From assembly GCA_037074705.1 (NCBI GenBank), contig CM073590.1, forward strand, positions 166,220,746 to 166,284,745: a DNA stretch of 64,000 bases. The letters are read 5' to 3'. The notes beneath the pieces are model-generated. The model was not told the DNA's origin, did no database searches, and saw only the letters and a program-made list of their open reading frames with translations. This DNA comes from Zhengitettix transpicula (lineage: Eukaryota; Arthropoda; Insecta; Orthoptera; Tetrigidae). The position numbers were made by a program, and so were the translations under genes. Below, piece by piece: positions 33,126 to 44,789 of the stretch. The number at the start of each line of letters is the position of its first letter. Within the stretch, counting starts at the first letter, position 1.

Positions 33126-34170
33126 TGTAATGATCACCAAGTTAGGGTTAATTAATTTGCCTCACGTTGTGGTAGCCATTTATGTAATGATCATTCGGCT
33201 CACTCTTTATTAAAAGAATTAATAAATTATCAAAAGAAAGGTTAATTAAAAGAAAAGATTATCAAAAATTAACAAATAAAATAATTTGATATTTTATTCA
33301 CTTGTGGCTTCCAAAATTAAAACAAATACAATCAAATTAAGATCTCTTCTGTCAGGGTCACAACTGGGTTTGATAATTAACAGAAAAGTGATTTATAAAC
33401 TGATTAACAATTCAAACATAAAAATTCACCTAAAATAATGACGATAAATGAAATGAAAGAAGGCTAAATGTAAAGAAACTGACCGAAATCTGACTATTAC
33501 CCTTCTAATTATCGTTTACAAGTTTATATAGGTTTTGTTACTCACGTATTGTCCGTCTGGTACCAGCTCTTTCTTTTGTAGCTTCAACACTACACTAAAA
33601 ATGCAAATTTTTACACTGATTCTAACTTCCTTGCAGATTTTACACACACACACACACAGTCGAAGTGCACGTCCTCAGCTATCAGAAACCTCGGTAGTTG
33701 TCTCCCCTTTCTGGTCAGCTAGCCTTTGCCGGATCTCACAAGGCAAAGATTGTTCAAAATTTGTAAAGCAAACTCCTGCTTCCATATAGGAACTCATGAT
33801 TGGTAGTTTGCAGACTTTACTTATCATATGCAGAGTCCAGACTTTAACTACTTTCTTCTCGTAGCAGATTTTAGACTTTTTGTTTCCCCTTGCTCGACCA
33901 GGCTCAGTGCAGAACCTTACTGTTTTTATTTCTCTTTGTGGACCGAACTGCCACGTATCTCGGCGAAGACTTTTTAATGTTTCATCCTCTCTAGACCCAG
34001 GCTCCGTAATGACTTTCTTTTGCGCGCGTAGTCACCATTTCGGCTTTCAACAAAACAACAGAGCTCGGCGCCATTGTCGCTTTGGAAGCTCCTGCCGCTT
34101 CAATTAAATTTTTTCGCTACAATTCAAATTATACCTAATCAATTTAATGGCCTAATTTATTATTGATACA
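33126..34170 (-). mobile_element. Solo LTR-like element, copy 4, with ATAT target duplication
   Basis: 1045 bp, TG...CA ends (TGTAATGATC on the left, TTGATACA on the right), flanked on both sides by ATAT (33122-33125 and 34171-34174). It carries the family core, read on the minus strand, and a repeated 3' end (TGTAATGATC at 33126 and again at 33182) around a CTCACGTTGTGGTAGCCA module. Opposite in orientation to copy 1. Flanking duplication and TG/CA ends support an LTR left by recombination. Confidence 0.75.
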
Positions 34171-34382
34171 ATATATTTCCTGTAATAGTATTGAATAATT
34201 AATATTGCTCCAGAAAATTTTAATTATTTATTGATATTACAAGAAATAAATTATATTCCAACTTGTAAAAAGCAACTTACTAAATTTTTTATATTTTCAA
34301 ATGAAGAGGCACAAAAACAATGGAATTGTTTGATACGTCTGATAAAAATGTAACAAATAGAATCTTCTTCATTTGAATAAAA

Positions 34383-34875
34383 TTACTTCCCACCAAGCCA
34401 AATTTTCAAGTTCTGGAACAAGATGAAGTCTTTTGATGCTAGGTCTGGTGAATAGGGTGGATGAGAAACCAATTCGAATCCCAACTCGAACACTTTCGCC
34501 GTTGAGACTGCTGCTGTGTGCGCTGGCGCATTGTCCTGGTGAAGTAGCACTTTCTTGCGCGACCACCTTGGTCGTTTCTCAATCAGCACCTGTTTCCAAC
34601 GGTACAACAGATCAGCATAATAGAGTCTAGTTATGGTTGTGCCCTTTTCCAATAAATCTATTAATATTATACCCTGAGACTCCCAAAATACAGTGGCCAT
34701 CACAAAACGGTCTTCGCCTTTTTCGGTGCACTTTCACTTGCTTTTGTCCATTGTTTTGAATGTTTTTTAGTCTCTGGAGAGTAGTGATGGATCCAAGTTT
34801 CATCGACGGTTACGAATCTGCGCAAAAACTCTACAAGGTTACGCCTAAACATTGCAAGCTTCTGCGATGAAATGC
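34383..34875 (-). pseudogene. mariner transposase pseudogene
   Basis: Minus-strand reading in two frames: RFVTVDETWIHHYSPETK (first catalytic Asp) to a stop near 34717, then 34703-34383 with LLHQDNAPAHTAAVS (second Asp) and HPPYSPDLASKDFILFQNLK (third Asp). This is the D,D34D pattern of mariner. The N-terminal DNA-binding part is absent above about 34875, and one frameshift or stop breaks the catalytic domain, so it is dead. The plus-strand frame here is a shadow. Confidence 0.9.
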
Positions 34876-35136
34876 TTTTCCGAATCCTTTTTTTTTAAAT
34901 ATATCTCACTGATATAGGCTAGTATTGTATATATTTACGTAGTGGATGTCAAACGAAAATTAATGCCCGACGGAACGTAAAGAAGAGGCAAACCAGATTG
35001 AGTATTTTTGAAGGTCGTGTTTACTGACATCTGAAAGGTAAACTTAGAATAATTGGCAGAATGTGAGAGCACAAAAAATAGTTAAAATATCGATGTGAGG
35101 GGAGTAAATTTGGCATTTTCTATGTAGACATCAGAT

Positions 35137-35915
35137 ATGCAGTTAAGTAATCTCATTCCAACAGACTCATCCGAAGGAATCAAAGATATCATAAACCCCC
35201 AAAAAAGGAACAAAACATTGAACCTCATTAGGGACAATATCCCGAAGATAAGGAATAGGAATCAAAACACCTGTCTAGCATGGATCCCTGCGCATAGAGG
35301 AATTCCTGGAAACCTCAGGGCCGACGAGCTGGCAAAAGTAGCATCAAGAACGATACACAACGGAGAAAACGACTTCCAGTGCAACAGCAAGGAAACGTGG
35401 AATATCTGTAAAGAAAAACTCGAAAACAGGTGGAACGAAAATTGGGGAAGGAAGAACAACGGAATAATTCACAGTGAACTAGTACACTACAAAGATATAA
35501 CAATTCCCAAAACCATAAACAGAAAAAACAAGTTATGCTATCTAGAGTAAGAACCCTCCACTCAGTTTATGTTCATACGTTCCTATTTTCCAGATCTACC
35601 CAACCAACCTGTGAAGAATGCAGTCAACCACTAACTATTCCCCATATACTATTCTATTGCAGCAAATACAACGACATCAGAAGAAATACAATAGCAAAAC
35701 ACCACATCGCAGACCTCTGTACTTCAACGACAGCTGCCTTGGACATCATCAAATTTATCGAGGAAGAAAACATAAGTGAACAAATATAGAAACCCGATTG
35801 CAATTAATGTTAAGAATGTATGTAAACAGTAACGTTATGTAATCTATGGTTAATAACATACGGGTCCCCAATGACAACGATGTCGACGCGACCGTTATAA
35901 ACTTTAATTAAAAAA
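35137..35915 (+). pseudogene. 3' end of a non-LTR retrotransposon (RNase H, Cys-His tail)
   Basis: Frame one (to 35550) begins near TDSSEGIKDI and holds NTCLAWIPAHRGIPGNLRAD and ELAKVA, i.e. the Asp, His and second Asp region of an RNase H domain. A frameshift near 35535 leads to LSRVRTLHSVYVH and CEECSQPLTIPHILFYC, the C-terminal Cys-His motif of Jockey/I/R1-type elements, stop at 35789. The 3' UTR to about 35915 is shared with the minus-strand copy at 44790-45279. 5' truncated. Confidence 0.85.
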
Positions 35916-37173
35916 TAAAAATCCTCCCAAACCGTCCTTCAAAAAGCATTAAACACTGTCTTATAACCGCTCAAATGGAAGTAAATTAAGAATCTAATAA
36001 GATACAATCAAAGGAACCCACCCCGCCATCATTTAGTCAATATTAAGTACTCATAAATTGAGAGCGAATCCTTTTTTGGAAGGTTTGAGAAATTTTTAAT
36101 TTTTAGTATCATAAGTGCGACTGAATAACCTTAAACCTAAACTTAATCAAATATGGTTCAGATGTTCTTCCATATACCACGTTACTCTTGAAACATTTTG
36201 TCAGAAAAAGTAAATATAGAGTAATTTTATAATGGCTACTGTTCATCTTATAAAAAACATTTCCATCTAATTTTAAAACACATAATAAATTATGTCTGTC
36301 TGTTACATTTAAAGAAATATGCGTTGACGTCATATGCAGTTACAATCCCCATTTACGCACCGAATATTGTGTCGTACGTCGTTTATGTTGAGAAGAGTGA
36401 GTTGGCACTATAATCTGAATGCTTAATTATTGTAAATCCGTAGTCTGGACAGTTTTTCACAGTGCCTTATATTAAGCAATTTTTTAAATACAAATTTCAA
36501 CAACAACAAATAAATAAAGCAATGATTTAGTTAAAATGTGTCTTACAGACGATACCGCTGTCGAGAGATGGGATGTTGAAGTATGGTTACGTATTTAACT
36601 TATTATTTAACATTTTGAGAACATTATTGCATGTTGTAGTAAAATAAGGCAAAATACTCAAAATATATGCATTCAAATATTTTCTTACTCCAACAGATAA
36701 CGAAAATTAACTCTAAGATTTTTATGCGCCAAGTCAATCAATCAATCAATTTATAATTTTTCATATTTTGTGTGTAGTTTTGTTCTTCATGTGATCAATA
36801 TTTCTGTGAATTTAGATATTCTCATTTATACTCGTAAATACAATCACAATGTAAAGAATGAAAATTTTTATTTATATCCAATTCAAAACAGGATATTCAT
36901 ATTGAAATTAACCTTTATTCCTGTCATTGGTATTAAAATTCATAAATACAATAGGTTGAAGGCCTTCAGCCTTAAACAGATGAATATGTCGAAAAATAAC
37001 GACGAAAGCTACTCTTAAAATTTATAACGAATGGATATATTGTATCTATGTATTTTTATACCATTGACAGGAATAAAGGTTAATTTTAATATTAATGAAA
37101 AATGTACAATATAGCTACTTTTAGTCACTATGTTAAAACATAAGTAGCTGGATTGATAGTAATTGTTCTTCAA
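35916..37173. other. Intergenic DNA, nothing recognised
   Basis: AT-rich; no repeat shared with the rest of the window and no credible coding exon. Confidence 0.5.
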
Positions 37174-37929
37174 TCTATATAATAAAAAAAGGATGTATAT
37201 TTGAATGTGTTTACGTTAATATTTTTACAAAATCAAACGCGAGAACAGACCGCAACAAAAATTGGTTCACATATCCTTCAAAACACGAGAAACAATACTG
37301 TTGGGGTGAGAATCCCGTAGCACAAAGATGGAAAGAAATATAATTAAAAAACGTGATCATTAAGAGTTAAATTACTGCGCGCCAAGAGACCGTGACGTCA
37401 CGCGCGCGCGCGAGAGAGAGACGTTACTACGCGACGTACAGAGTAAATATCTCCCATTTCCGTAATGAAATGAAGCAGAAATATTTTCATTAAATAAAAA
37501 GTATAATTTTATCCAATAATACTCCATAGAATGATAATAGAAAACAATGTAAGTTAATTTTCGTACTATATTAATGCCCCCAATATGGCGACTATTTGTT
37601 TACATTGTGAATCTAGATGACAATTTAATCAATTTAATCTTTCGTAATGTCTGAAACTGAAGGACAATTATATCCTGCTATACTCAAGGAGTATATTTTA
37701 GTATTCTATTCGGAAACAAATTCGTAAGTATGTTTGTTGGGATTGATGCAATAAAATTCAATGTATATTATAGCCTTTAAATTAATGCACTATTGGTGGA
37801 AAGTATGTACGGAACTAGGAACGGTTAGATTTAGGTTAAATCACTTCTTGACTAAATATTAATATAGAATTAAATACTTATTTGGGTTTATATAAATAAG
37901 TACACGGGTAACGCTTGGCACCCAGCTAG
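37174..37929 (+). mobile_element. Non-autonomous Helitron, 756 bp
   Basis: Begins TCTATATAATAAAAAAAGGA (5' TC preceded by A) and ends CACCCAGCTAG followed by T, with GGGT...ACCC palindromic bases just before the end. TC at the 5' end, CTAG at the 3' end with a nearby hairpin, and insertion between A and T without duplication are the Helitron hallmarks. No Rep/helicase coding sequence. Confidence 0.6.
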
Positions 37930-38591
37930 TAATAAATAAACTTTCTCACATCAATATCGTATAACAACTGTTCTACAGAATCTGAACATAATCGCGTCGA
38001 CGACGTTCCCTTTGAGTTTCAAGATGTCAGCCATACGGACTCACAAAATCGCCATATAGCTCGAGGAGTAACATTAATGTCCTGTCGCTGTTGATTTAAT
38101 GGTAGAAGTTGTAGCGTGACGTGTCAACAAGCTCCAGTTAATTTGCAGCCCACAAAGCGAACATGGCTTTTGCGGTAGCCCTTCATCTGGGAAAGCGTCA
38201 CAGAGTAACGTGGAACAAGTACTCCGCAAACATGATGTCACCGGGTGAATTATTTTGCAACAATGACACAATGAGGTACAGTTAAGCAAGCCGCAGTTCG
38301 CTCCTTAAATCAATTTAATAATTATTACTGTATGCAGTAATGATTTCGTTTTAGTACGCACGTATAGTCTTGTGTGATTTATCTATATTTAAGCTAAACA
38401 CTGTATAATTTGTATTTATTATTTAATGTATTATTAACATTCATATTAGAAAACATTTAATATATCACTATCCCCTAATCCAGAATTGGCCGTAGAGAGT
38501 TCTAAAACAGGGTGACCATCACTGCTCCTGCAGACGGTTGACGTTTGTATTGGAGATTCGGAGTGTTAAATTGGGCGATCTGTCAAGAAAG

Positions 38592-39095
38592 CCTGTGATA
38601 GAATTCTCTCGCAGGGGAACCTTCCCAGAGCGCTCTAGAGGACGCTATAATTGGGGATTCCTTCACCCCTCTCTGGAACTAAGGTTCCTACAAGCCGAGG
38701 GACCTCGGCCTGTTTTGAGAGGTGTATGTTCCGGGGTCGCAGACCTTGGGCATACGGTAAGAGTTGTTCGATATTCCTATTGGAATAGTTGGCCAGCTGC
38801 CTCCTAAACTGGTCGCGGCACGGAGAGGGGAATGCTAAGACCCGCCCCCCCTCCCCAATCGGAAGTGTGTGGGACAAGTACCCAATGCTTGACCTACTTG
38901 ATGCAGGTTTTACTAGGGATTTCGCTGCATCACTTCTGGGCGAATTGCCAGGGAGGACCCCTAAACTATAGCCCGCTAGTTAAACCCTTGGCTACCTTGC
39001 TCGACCTTTCCGCATCCCCCCTTTCAATCCATTTCCTAAGCTATAAGAGGGGAGTGGCTACCATGTGGATTACTCTATATATAGCATATCTACAC
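38592..39095 (+). repeat. GC-rich retroposon (family G), copy 2
   Basis: Near full-length copy: degenerate 5' hairpin (CCTGTGATAGAATTCTCTCG), GTTCCTACAAGCCGAGG, GAGAGGTGTATGTTCCGGGG, GTGTGGGACAAGTACCCAAT, CCTTGGCTACCTTGCTC, and a 3' end at GTGGATTACTCTATATATAG. No poly-A tail remains. The apparent proteins here (38538-38807, 38789-38971, 38832-39176) are not supported. Confidence 0.8.
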
Positions 39096-39419
39096 CTTAT
39101 TCTTCGGCGATCTGGCGTTTTCTCTTGGAGGGATGAAGCTAAGTTTCTTCTCCAAAACCGAATCGTTTCAACTTAATGAACGTAAGTTAGAATGACGGTA
39201 CTAACTGTTCTGTAACTTCGCCACACGATTGCGCTTGCGATTTTAAGTGAGTTGTTTCTGGTCCAATATCGCAGAGACTCTATGAAAGTTGAGTATTTTA
39301 CGGATAAAGTCATATACAGAACCATGAATAGTGTACATATAGTTTGTCATTTGACAAATAGTTACTCGTCGAGTATTTAGAATCAGATGAGAGATATGAC
39401 CAGTAGGGTTTTGACTCGA

Positions 39420-39850
39420 CATCTTTACTTCCTCGGCCGCTTTTCAATCTAGTGTTAAACACCATGGAGGTTGAACAGTATTGTTTCACACTCTTCTTTC
39501 TATTCCTTATTGTTGATCTTTCCGTGATACAGACGCACCTTCCCAAATTCTAGATAAATCTATCATTCCAATCATGACCAATTTCCTTGAGTATCTCCAA
39601 CAACTTTTTCCAATTTTCTCTGTCGAACGCCTTTTCCAGTCAATGAAGTAAACACATACTTCCCCTTTGACCGGTAGACTAGTCCCTGTAATAATCATTA
39701 GACATCTCTAAGGCATCCCTGGTGGCTCTTCATTTCCTGAAACCAAACTGATGTTCTCCAAAAACTTCTGTCTTTTCTTCTAGCCTTCTGTTCAGTACAC
39801 GATCCAAAATTTTCCCCGTAGACTTGTGGGTGCCAATTTAATACGAGCCA
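39420..39850 (-). pseudogene. Non-LTR retrotransposon RT fragment
   Basis: Minus-strand reading with frameshifts: KSTGKILDRVLNRRLEEKTE, VFGEHQFGFRK, then a CLLH/CFIDW block followed by AFDRENWKKLLEILKEIGHD. These are RT blocks 1-3 (GFRKGRGT, then AFDR). The catalytic YADD block is not present; the fragment ends near 39420. Confidence 0.75.
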
Positions 39851-40340
39851 GTCGACTGTGGTGCCACATAACAAAATAATGCACTAAAAATTGGGAAAAA
39901 TGTTCAGTGTCTAGTAGGTGACCGAAATACATAAAATTGAAACGATGTTTGCGTCATTAATTTTGTACCACATAAATAACTACATTTTGGAATTTTATCG
40001 ACGAAGTTTTAATTTAGTTTCATTTATTTTAGACTGCGTGAAACATTTACGTTGAAATATGAAGTGATAGGAAATGAAATGATTATTTTTTCAAGCGTCA
40101 TGAAATTTTAAAACCTCAGAGTGCCAGTTCTTAACATAATTACGAAGAGTTTTCTTCGAAATTCGGCAGTCTGTGCGGGCTTACAATTTTGTGAGAGCAG
40201 TATTGAGACAGTATTGAGAAATAGCCACATTTATTACTTTGAAGAAGAAGAGTTTTAGTCGCAACGTGAACTATAATCCTGATCATAATTAAATTTTAGT
40301 CGAGTTATTTCAAGTTATCATTTTTTTTTATAATTGATAT

Positions 40341-41286
40341 TGTAATATCAATTAATTAAGACATTAATTGTGAAATTGAAAATTCTAAATTGTTAGAGAA
40401 ATCCTTTGTAGCGGCGGTCCTGAACATAGCGACAATGTAGCCAAGCACTTTTCCTTTGTCGGAAGGTCAGTCAAAATGGCGTATCCGCGCTAAAATTTCG
40501 AGACGACAGTACAGTTCGCATGGAGATTTGGTGTGAGAGAGTTCACGGAAAGACCTCGTCGTGGTATAACAGTTTTTGGAAGGAGAATTCAACAGGGTTG
40601 GCAATTAGCAGGACAAAGTAAAACATTCATAAAAGTATAAAGTCGAAACCTGCTAAGAAAAATCAGTTTTGTGTCCAGAGCCGGCCAGAAATAGCAAAAG
40701 TTTCGGTTTAAGTACGGAACAATAAAGACTACCCAATCGACAAATCGCAGAAGTCACATAGGGCGAGCGGTCAACCGATAGATGACGAAAGGAGATCATC
40801 CGAGTTCCTGACGTCATATAAAATTTTGGTTCAAAAATTTGGTGTAGAATCTGTGAGTTTAGAAGCAGCGTAAACTCCGCAATAGTGTTTTCGAAAATGG
40901 AAGGCATGCTGGAATGCTGGGCAGACGTGAGTAACAATTAAAAAAAACAATTAATTATGTAAACGTAATTGAAAGATAGCCGTCAGATTTCGTTCTCTTT
41001 TTGATTAAAATTGTTAATCAGAGTCAATCTTTTTACTTTTAATTTCGTTCACAATTAAATTTCGTTTTAGTTTAATTGACGAGTAAATTTATTTTCTTTT
41101 AATTGTAATTTGTTGATGATAAGATTATAAATATTATTGATTTGTCCATTATCAAACCCAGTGAAGACCCTGAGAAATTCAATCTTATAAATTTGTAATT
41201 GTTTGAGTTATTGCCACAAATAAATCTTTTGTTTGTAAAGTTTATTAATATTTCATTTAAAAGCCCATCTTATTTTAATTATTGCA
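40341..41286 (+). mobile_element. Solo LTR, copy 2, with ATAT target duplication
   Basis: 946 bp from TGTAATATCAATTAATT to ...TTAATTATTGCA, flanked by ATAT at 40337-40340 and 41287-41290. The core ATCAAACCCAGTGAAGACCC is at 41153-41172, followed by AATAAA-rich sequence. Its first 100 bases match copy 3 (AATTAATTAAGACATTAATTGTG). Confidence 0.8.
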
Positions 41287-42004
41287 ATATGTATATTTAT
41301 TCTGTTTATTACATTTTCTTATGCGGAGACTAAGGTTCTACAAGGACCGTAGCGTCAAAGAGTCAGTCAGTCAGACACTTTCTTATTTCCAATTAACAAT
41401 GTTAATTATATTGAGCGTAATATTTAAAAGTGACAAAAAATAAATATATTATATTTGTGAAATTGGTGAATTTATAATGAAATATACGAGTATAATATAA
41501 GCCAACACTACCTTCGTCATAGTTACTATATCAAAAAAGCTTTTTCGAACTCAAAAGTACTTACAAAACCACTACTAGGTATATAATATCACGATATACG
41601 ACGACGTATTTTCAAACGCTACATAAAAAGCGTCGTTGGTGTTCAAACTAATTACCTCAACTGAGTTTGGCAGTCATTAGGACACATCTGCTCCTGAATC
41701 ACGCAGTAATTTGCAAAGGTCAATAGGCAGTGTGAACACAGGGGCGTTACCGTCAGGCTTATTGCCTAATTAATCCAAAATTGAAGCATAAAACAGTTCG
41801 GACGAGGGCTTAAAAGCGCACAATATTGCTTTATAGCCATTTTAAACAGTGTAATTGCGATTTGTGACATAGGTACGTTAAAAAGACCGTAATCGTAAAA
41901 CAGCGTCTCGCTCGAATTGGAAAACCGACGTTGTCAATTCTTCTCTTCAAATTAACTGACGTTTCTCTTTTAGGAGCATTTAAATATATCATTCTGTATG
42001 TACA
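41287..42004. other. Intergenic DNA
   Basis: No gene seen. Three AGTC units of AGTCAGTCAGTC lie at 41357-41375. Confidence 0.4.
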
Positions 42005-42510
42005 ATGAATTTTCCATTAGGTAAGCGTCACAAGCTGGAGAAGCCTATTGCCCTCAATACCATTCTAAATTATTTCTCCAACCATCCCAGACATATGATA
42101 ATTAATGTTGCAAACAACCTAATACATAAAGCTATATGTATTACTGGTACGAATTTTCACGCCACATTGAAAACTAACACGTTTAACGTGCTCCAAAATA
42201 GTTTTTCCCCAAGAAAATTAAATCTCAATTATGGATTAGTAATATTAAAAATGGCTTAGTACTAAATACAACCTGAATATCCAAACTACCCAGGAGCGTA
42301 CTGTGGTTCAAAACAGGAAAATACATGTAGACACTGTGAATTTTAAAGATCGTACTCAAACTAATATTAAAGCTTATTTTATACCAGTATCGATAAATAA
42401 TACGGACATTGTAAACACCACAGTTAATTACAAATTACCGGAAATTACTACGGCTCCTCTAGTACACTTTGACAAAAAAACAACCTACGTATTACAGCCT
42501 TATGTATAGA
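42005..42510 (+). pseudogene. Penelope-like element (copy 1), RT C-terminal part
   Basis: Two plus-strand frames code for LNYFSNHPRHMIINVANNLI, then KTNTFNVLQNSFSPRKLN, matching the segment of Penelope-like proteins after the RT ('FHSxHP...INVxxNLIxRA...L'). The rest of the RT upstream is missing. The matching GIY-YIG part is at 43365-43760, separated by an inverted piece. Confidence 0.7.
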
Positions 42511-42514
42511 GAAA

Positions 42515-43362
42515 AAGTGACCTTTAAAATCATAGATATCTTTAGGAAAAACGATATTAATGATCAAAGATTGAAGTCTTTCCCGGCGAATTTGTTCAAT
42601 AAATAATTCTCGGAATTTACACTGATTTTGCATTTTTATATTTAGACGCTAAGTTAATGAAATGTGCTGAGTTTTTGATGTGATGTTTACATTTTCCAAC
42701 AAATGGACCTATTCTCTTGGTCAATTCTTGACAAGGTTGTATGTTACCGAACCAATGGAGCTAACAGTCGGCCTCAAAGGAATGCCAATTTTCATTCATT
42801 TTTAGCAGTCCATAGATCCTCGGAGGTGCTGGAGCTACTTGTCTAAGCCTTTTGATCATTTCAGAACGAAGGCCTGACGCCTTCAAAAGTGTGGCCGTCT
42901 TTCTGACCTATGCCGATGTCGAAACGCGAGTTATCAACCTAGGTTCATTAAGCAGATTCAACATCTTTTTCCGGTATTCATCAGCTGTGAGTATGACCGT
43001 AGCATTTCGTTTATCTGCTGCCAATACCACTGTGTTCGGGTCCTTCCGCAGAGTAAAAATGGCCTTCCGCTCACTTGCGGTCATGTTGGATTTTGGTGGT
43101 CCAGATCTGCAGATGGCACGGCATACCTCTTGCCTTATCTCCTGGGCTACTCCTTACGGAAGGTTGTTGATAGCCTGTTCAACACCACAGATGATGTCTC
43201 TGGCTGGAATCGTATTCTGAGTTGGGGCTGAGGTGGTGTTAGCATCCAGCTGCTTGCCCGATAGGTTAACAATCACCCGTCGTGTCACAGGACCATTCTC
43301 AGTCTTAGATGGTTTTGGTAGTCGCTCAAACTTTCTAATTTGTCTAACACTAAATATGTGTC
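42515..43362 (-). pseudogene. Penelope-like element (copy 2), N-terminal RT part, inverted
   Basis: The minus strand reads KFERLPKPSKTENGPVTRRV, then SERKAIFTLRKDPNTVVLAA, DKRNATVILTADEYRKKMLN: the 'VILPADKGNATVVLD' block at the start of Penelope RTs. Two in-frame stops interrupt it. The lower edge (42590-42650) is an inverted copy of the start of the adjacent GIY-YIG segment (FRELFIE vs FRELFID), so the two copies face each other. The plus-strand frames 42852-43220 and 43233-43360 are shadows. Confidence 0.65.
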
Positions 43363-43364
43363 TA

Positions 43365-43760
43365 AATATAAATATGCAAAACCCGTGTGAATTCCGAGAA
43401 TTATTTATTGATATTAATTATGTTAGATTAACCGTTAAATCAGTTAACCATATACAAAATATACTAACTAAGGTTAAGGACAAGACAGGAGAAGAGTATA
43501 AGACAAATCTTGTATACAGCATCCCATGTATCAATTGCCCAAAAACATATATAGGTTATACCACAACAAACATTAAAACTAGAATGTATCCTCATAAACA
43601 GACATTAAAATCCACAGCCAAAAGTAACACAGCGCTGTCCACCCACACGAAATTGACTAACCTTGAATTCGATTTTAATAATATTAAAATATTTCATAAT
43701 AAAATTCATAAAATAAAACTTAGAATAGTTGAAGCAATTTATATTAATCTGAACAGAAAC
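43365..43760 (+). pseudogene. Penelope-like element (copy 1), GIY-YIG endonuclease part
   Basis: An open segment codes for NLVYSIPCINCPKTYIGYTT, TRMYPHKQTL, ALSTHTKLTNLEFDF and RIVEAIYINLN. The Y-x(10)-YIG pattern, the Arg-His pair and the final Glu are the GIY-YIG nuclease features used by Penelope-like elements, with the CxxC insert typical of them. It runs into a TA microsatellite. Confidence 0.85.
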
Positions 43761-43761
43761 A

Positions 43762-43774
43762 ATATATATATATA

Positions 43775-43805
<31 letters not shown>
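43762..43805. repeat. (AT)n microsatellite
   Basis: An AT run between the Penelope-like 3' end and LTR copy 3. The LTR family appears to insert at ATAT, so this run may have been its target. Confidence 0.95.
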
Positions 43806-43809
<4 letters not shown>

Positions 43810-44776
43810 ATGCCAATTAATTAAGACATTAATTGTGAAATTTAAAATTTAACTTGTTTGAGAAATCTATTCTTACGGCGGTACAGAACATAGCAACGAT
43901 AGAAAAGCCAAGCACTGTTCCTTTGTCGGAAGGCGTATGCGCTCTCAAATTGCGAGACGAGAAATTAGTTGGCTGGAAGGTTTGGTCAGAGGAAGATCGC
44001 ATCAAGATATTGAGAAGTTCATTTCGCAAGGTTTGACGAGATAAAGTTTGCGGTGGGACGTTGTCGAATAATAGAACGATAGAGCAGGTCGCATTATGAT
44101 ATGGTGAAAAACAGTTTGCAGAGAAATATTGAGAATTAGCATTCAACAGAGTTGATTGGTCTCTGTACATTTTGCTCAAGACAGAACATTTACTAGAGCA
44201 TAACGACGAAACCTGCTAAGCACAAAACAGTTTTTGTGCATATAGCTGAGCAGAGTTAGTAGAAGTCACCCAATGCAAGTAAGTCTACACAGAGGACGAA
44301 GGTGGATCATCCGGGTTCCTGATTTTGATGTGAAAATATTGATTTAGAATCTGTGGTTAGAAGCAGTGTAAAACCCGTCATAGTGTTTCGACAATTAAAG
44401 GTATCCTGGTATGCTGGGCAGACGTGAGTACAATTTACAAACAACTAATTATGTAAACCTGATTAAAAGATAGCCGTCAGATTTAGTTCTCTTCTTATTG
44501 ATTAAAAAATTGTTAATTAGAGTCAATCTTTTTAGTTTAACTTCGTTCTCAATTAAATTTGTTCTAATTTAATTGACAAGTAACCTTTCTTTTCCAGTAA
44601 TTATAAATTTTTGATAAGATTATAAAATGATTCGCCATTATCTAACCCAGTTATGACCGTGAGAAACTGAGATATATTTAAATTTGTAATTGTTCAATTT
44701 ATTGATAATAAATATTTTGTTTGTAAAGTTGAATAATTTTTTTTATTTATTAAACGCCCTTCGTTTATTTATTACA
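43806..44776 (+). mobile_element. Solo LTR, copy 3
   Basis: 971 bp, from (mutated) AGTAATGCCAATTAATTAAG to ...TTTATTTATTACA, flanked by ATAT on both sides. Close to copy 2 throughout its first 130 bases (AAGCCAAGCACT..TTCCTTTGTCGGAAGG) and at the core TATCTAACCCAGTTATGACC. Inserted directly next to the end of the retroelement at 44790-45279. Confidence 0.75.
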
Positions 44777-44789
44777 ATATATTTTAATA

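Noticed and set aside
30534..34170. A complete LTR retrotransposon bounded by copies 1 and 4
   Set aside because: The two LTRs are in opposite orientation, and the 1.6 kb between them has no gag-pol reading.
34433..34630. 65-residue plus-strand frame
   Set aside because: Antisense shadow of the mariner transposase, whose catalytic motifs are on the minus strand.
41357..41375. AGTCAGTCAGTC as a regulatory or CRISPR-like repeat
   Set aside because: Only three four-base units, in a eukaryotic genome; simple sequence.
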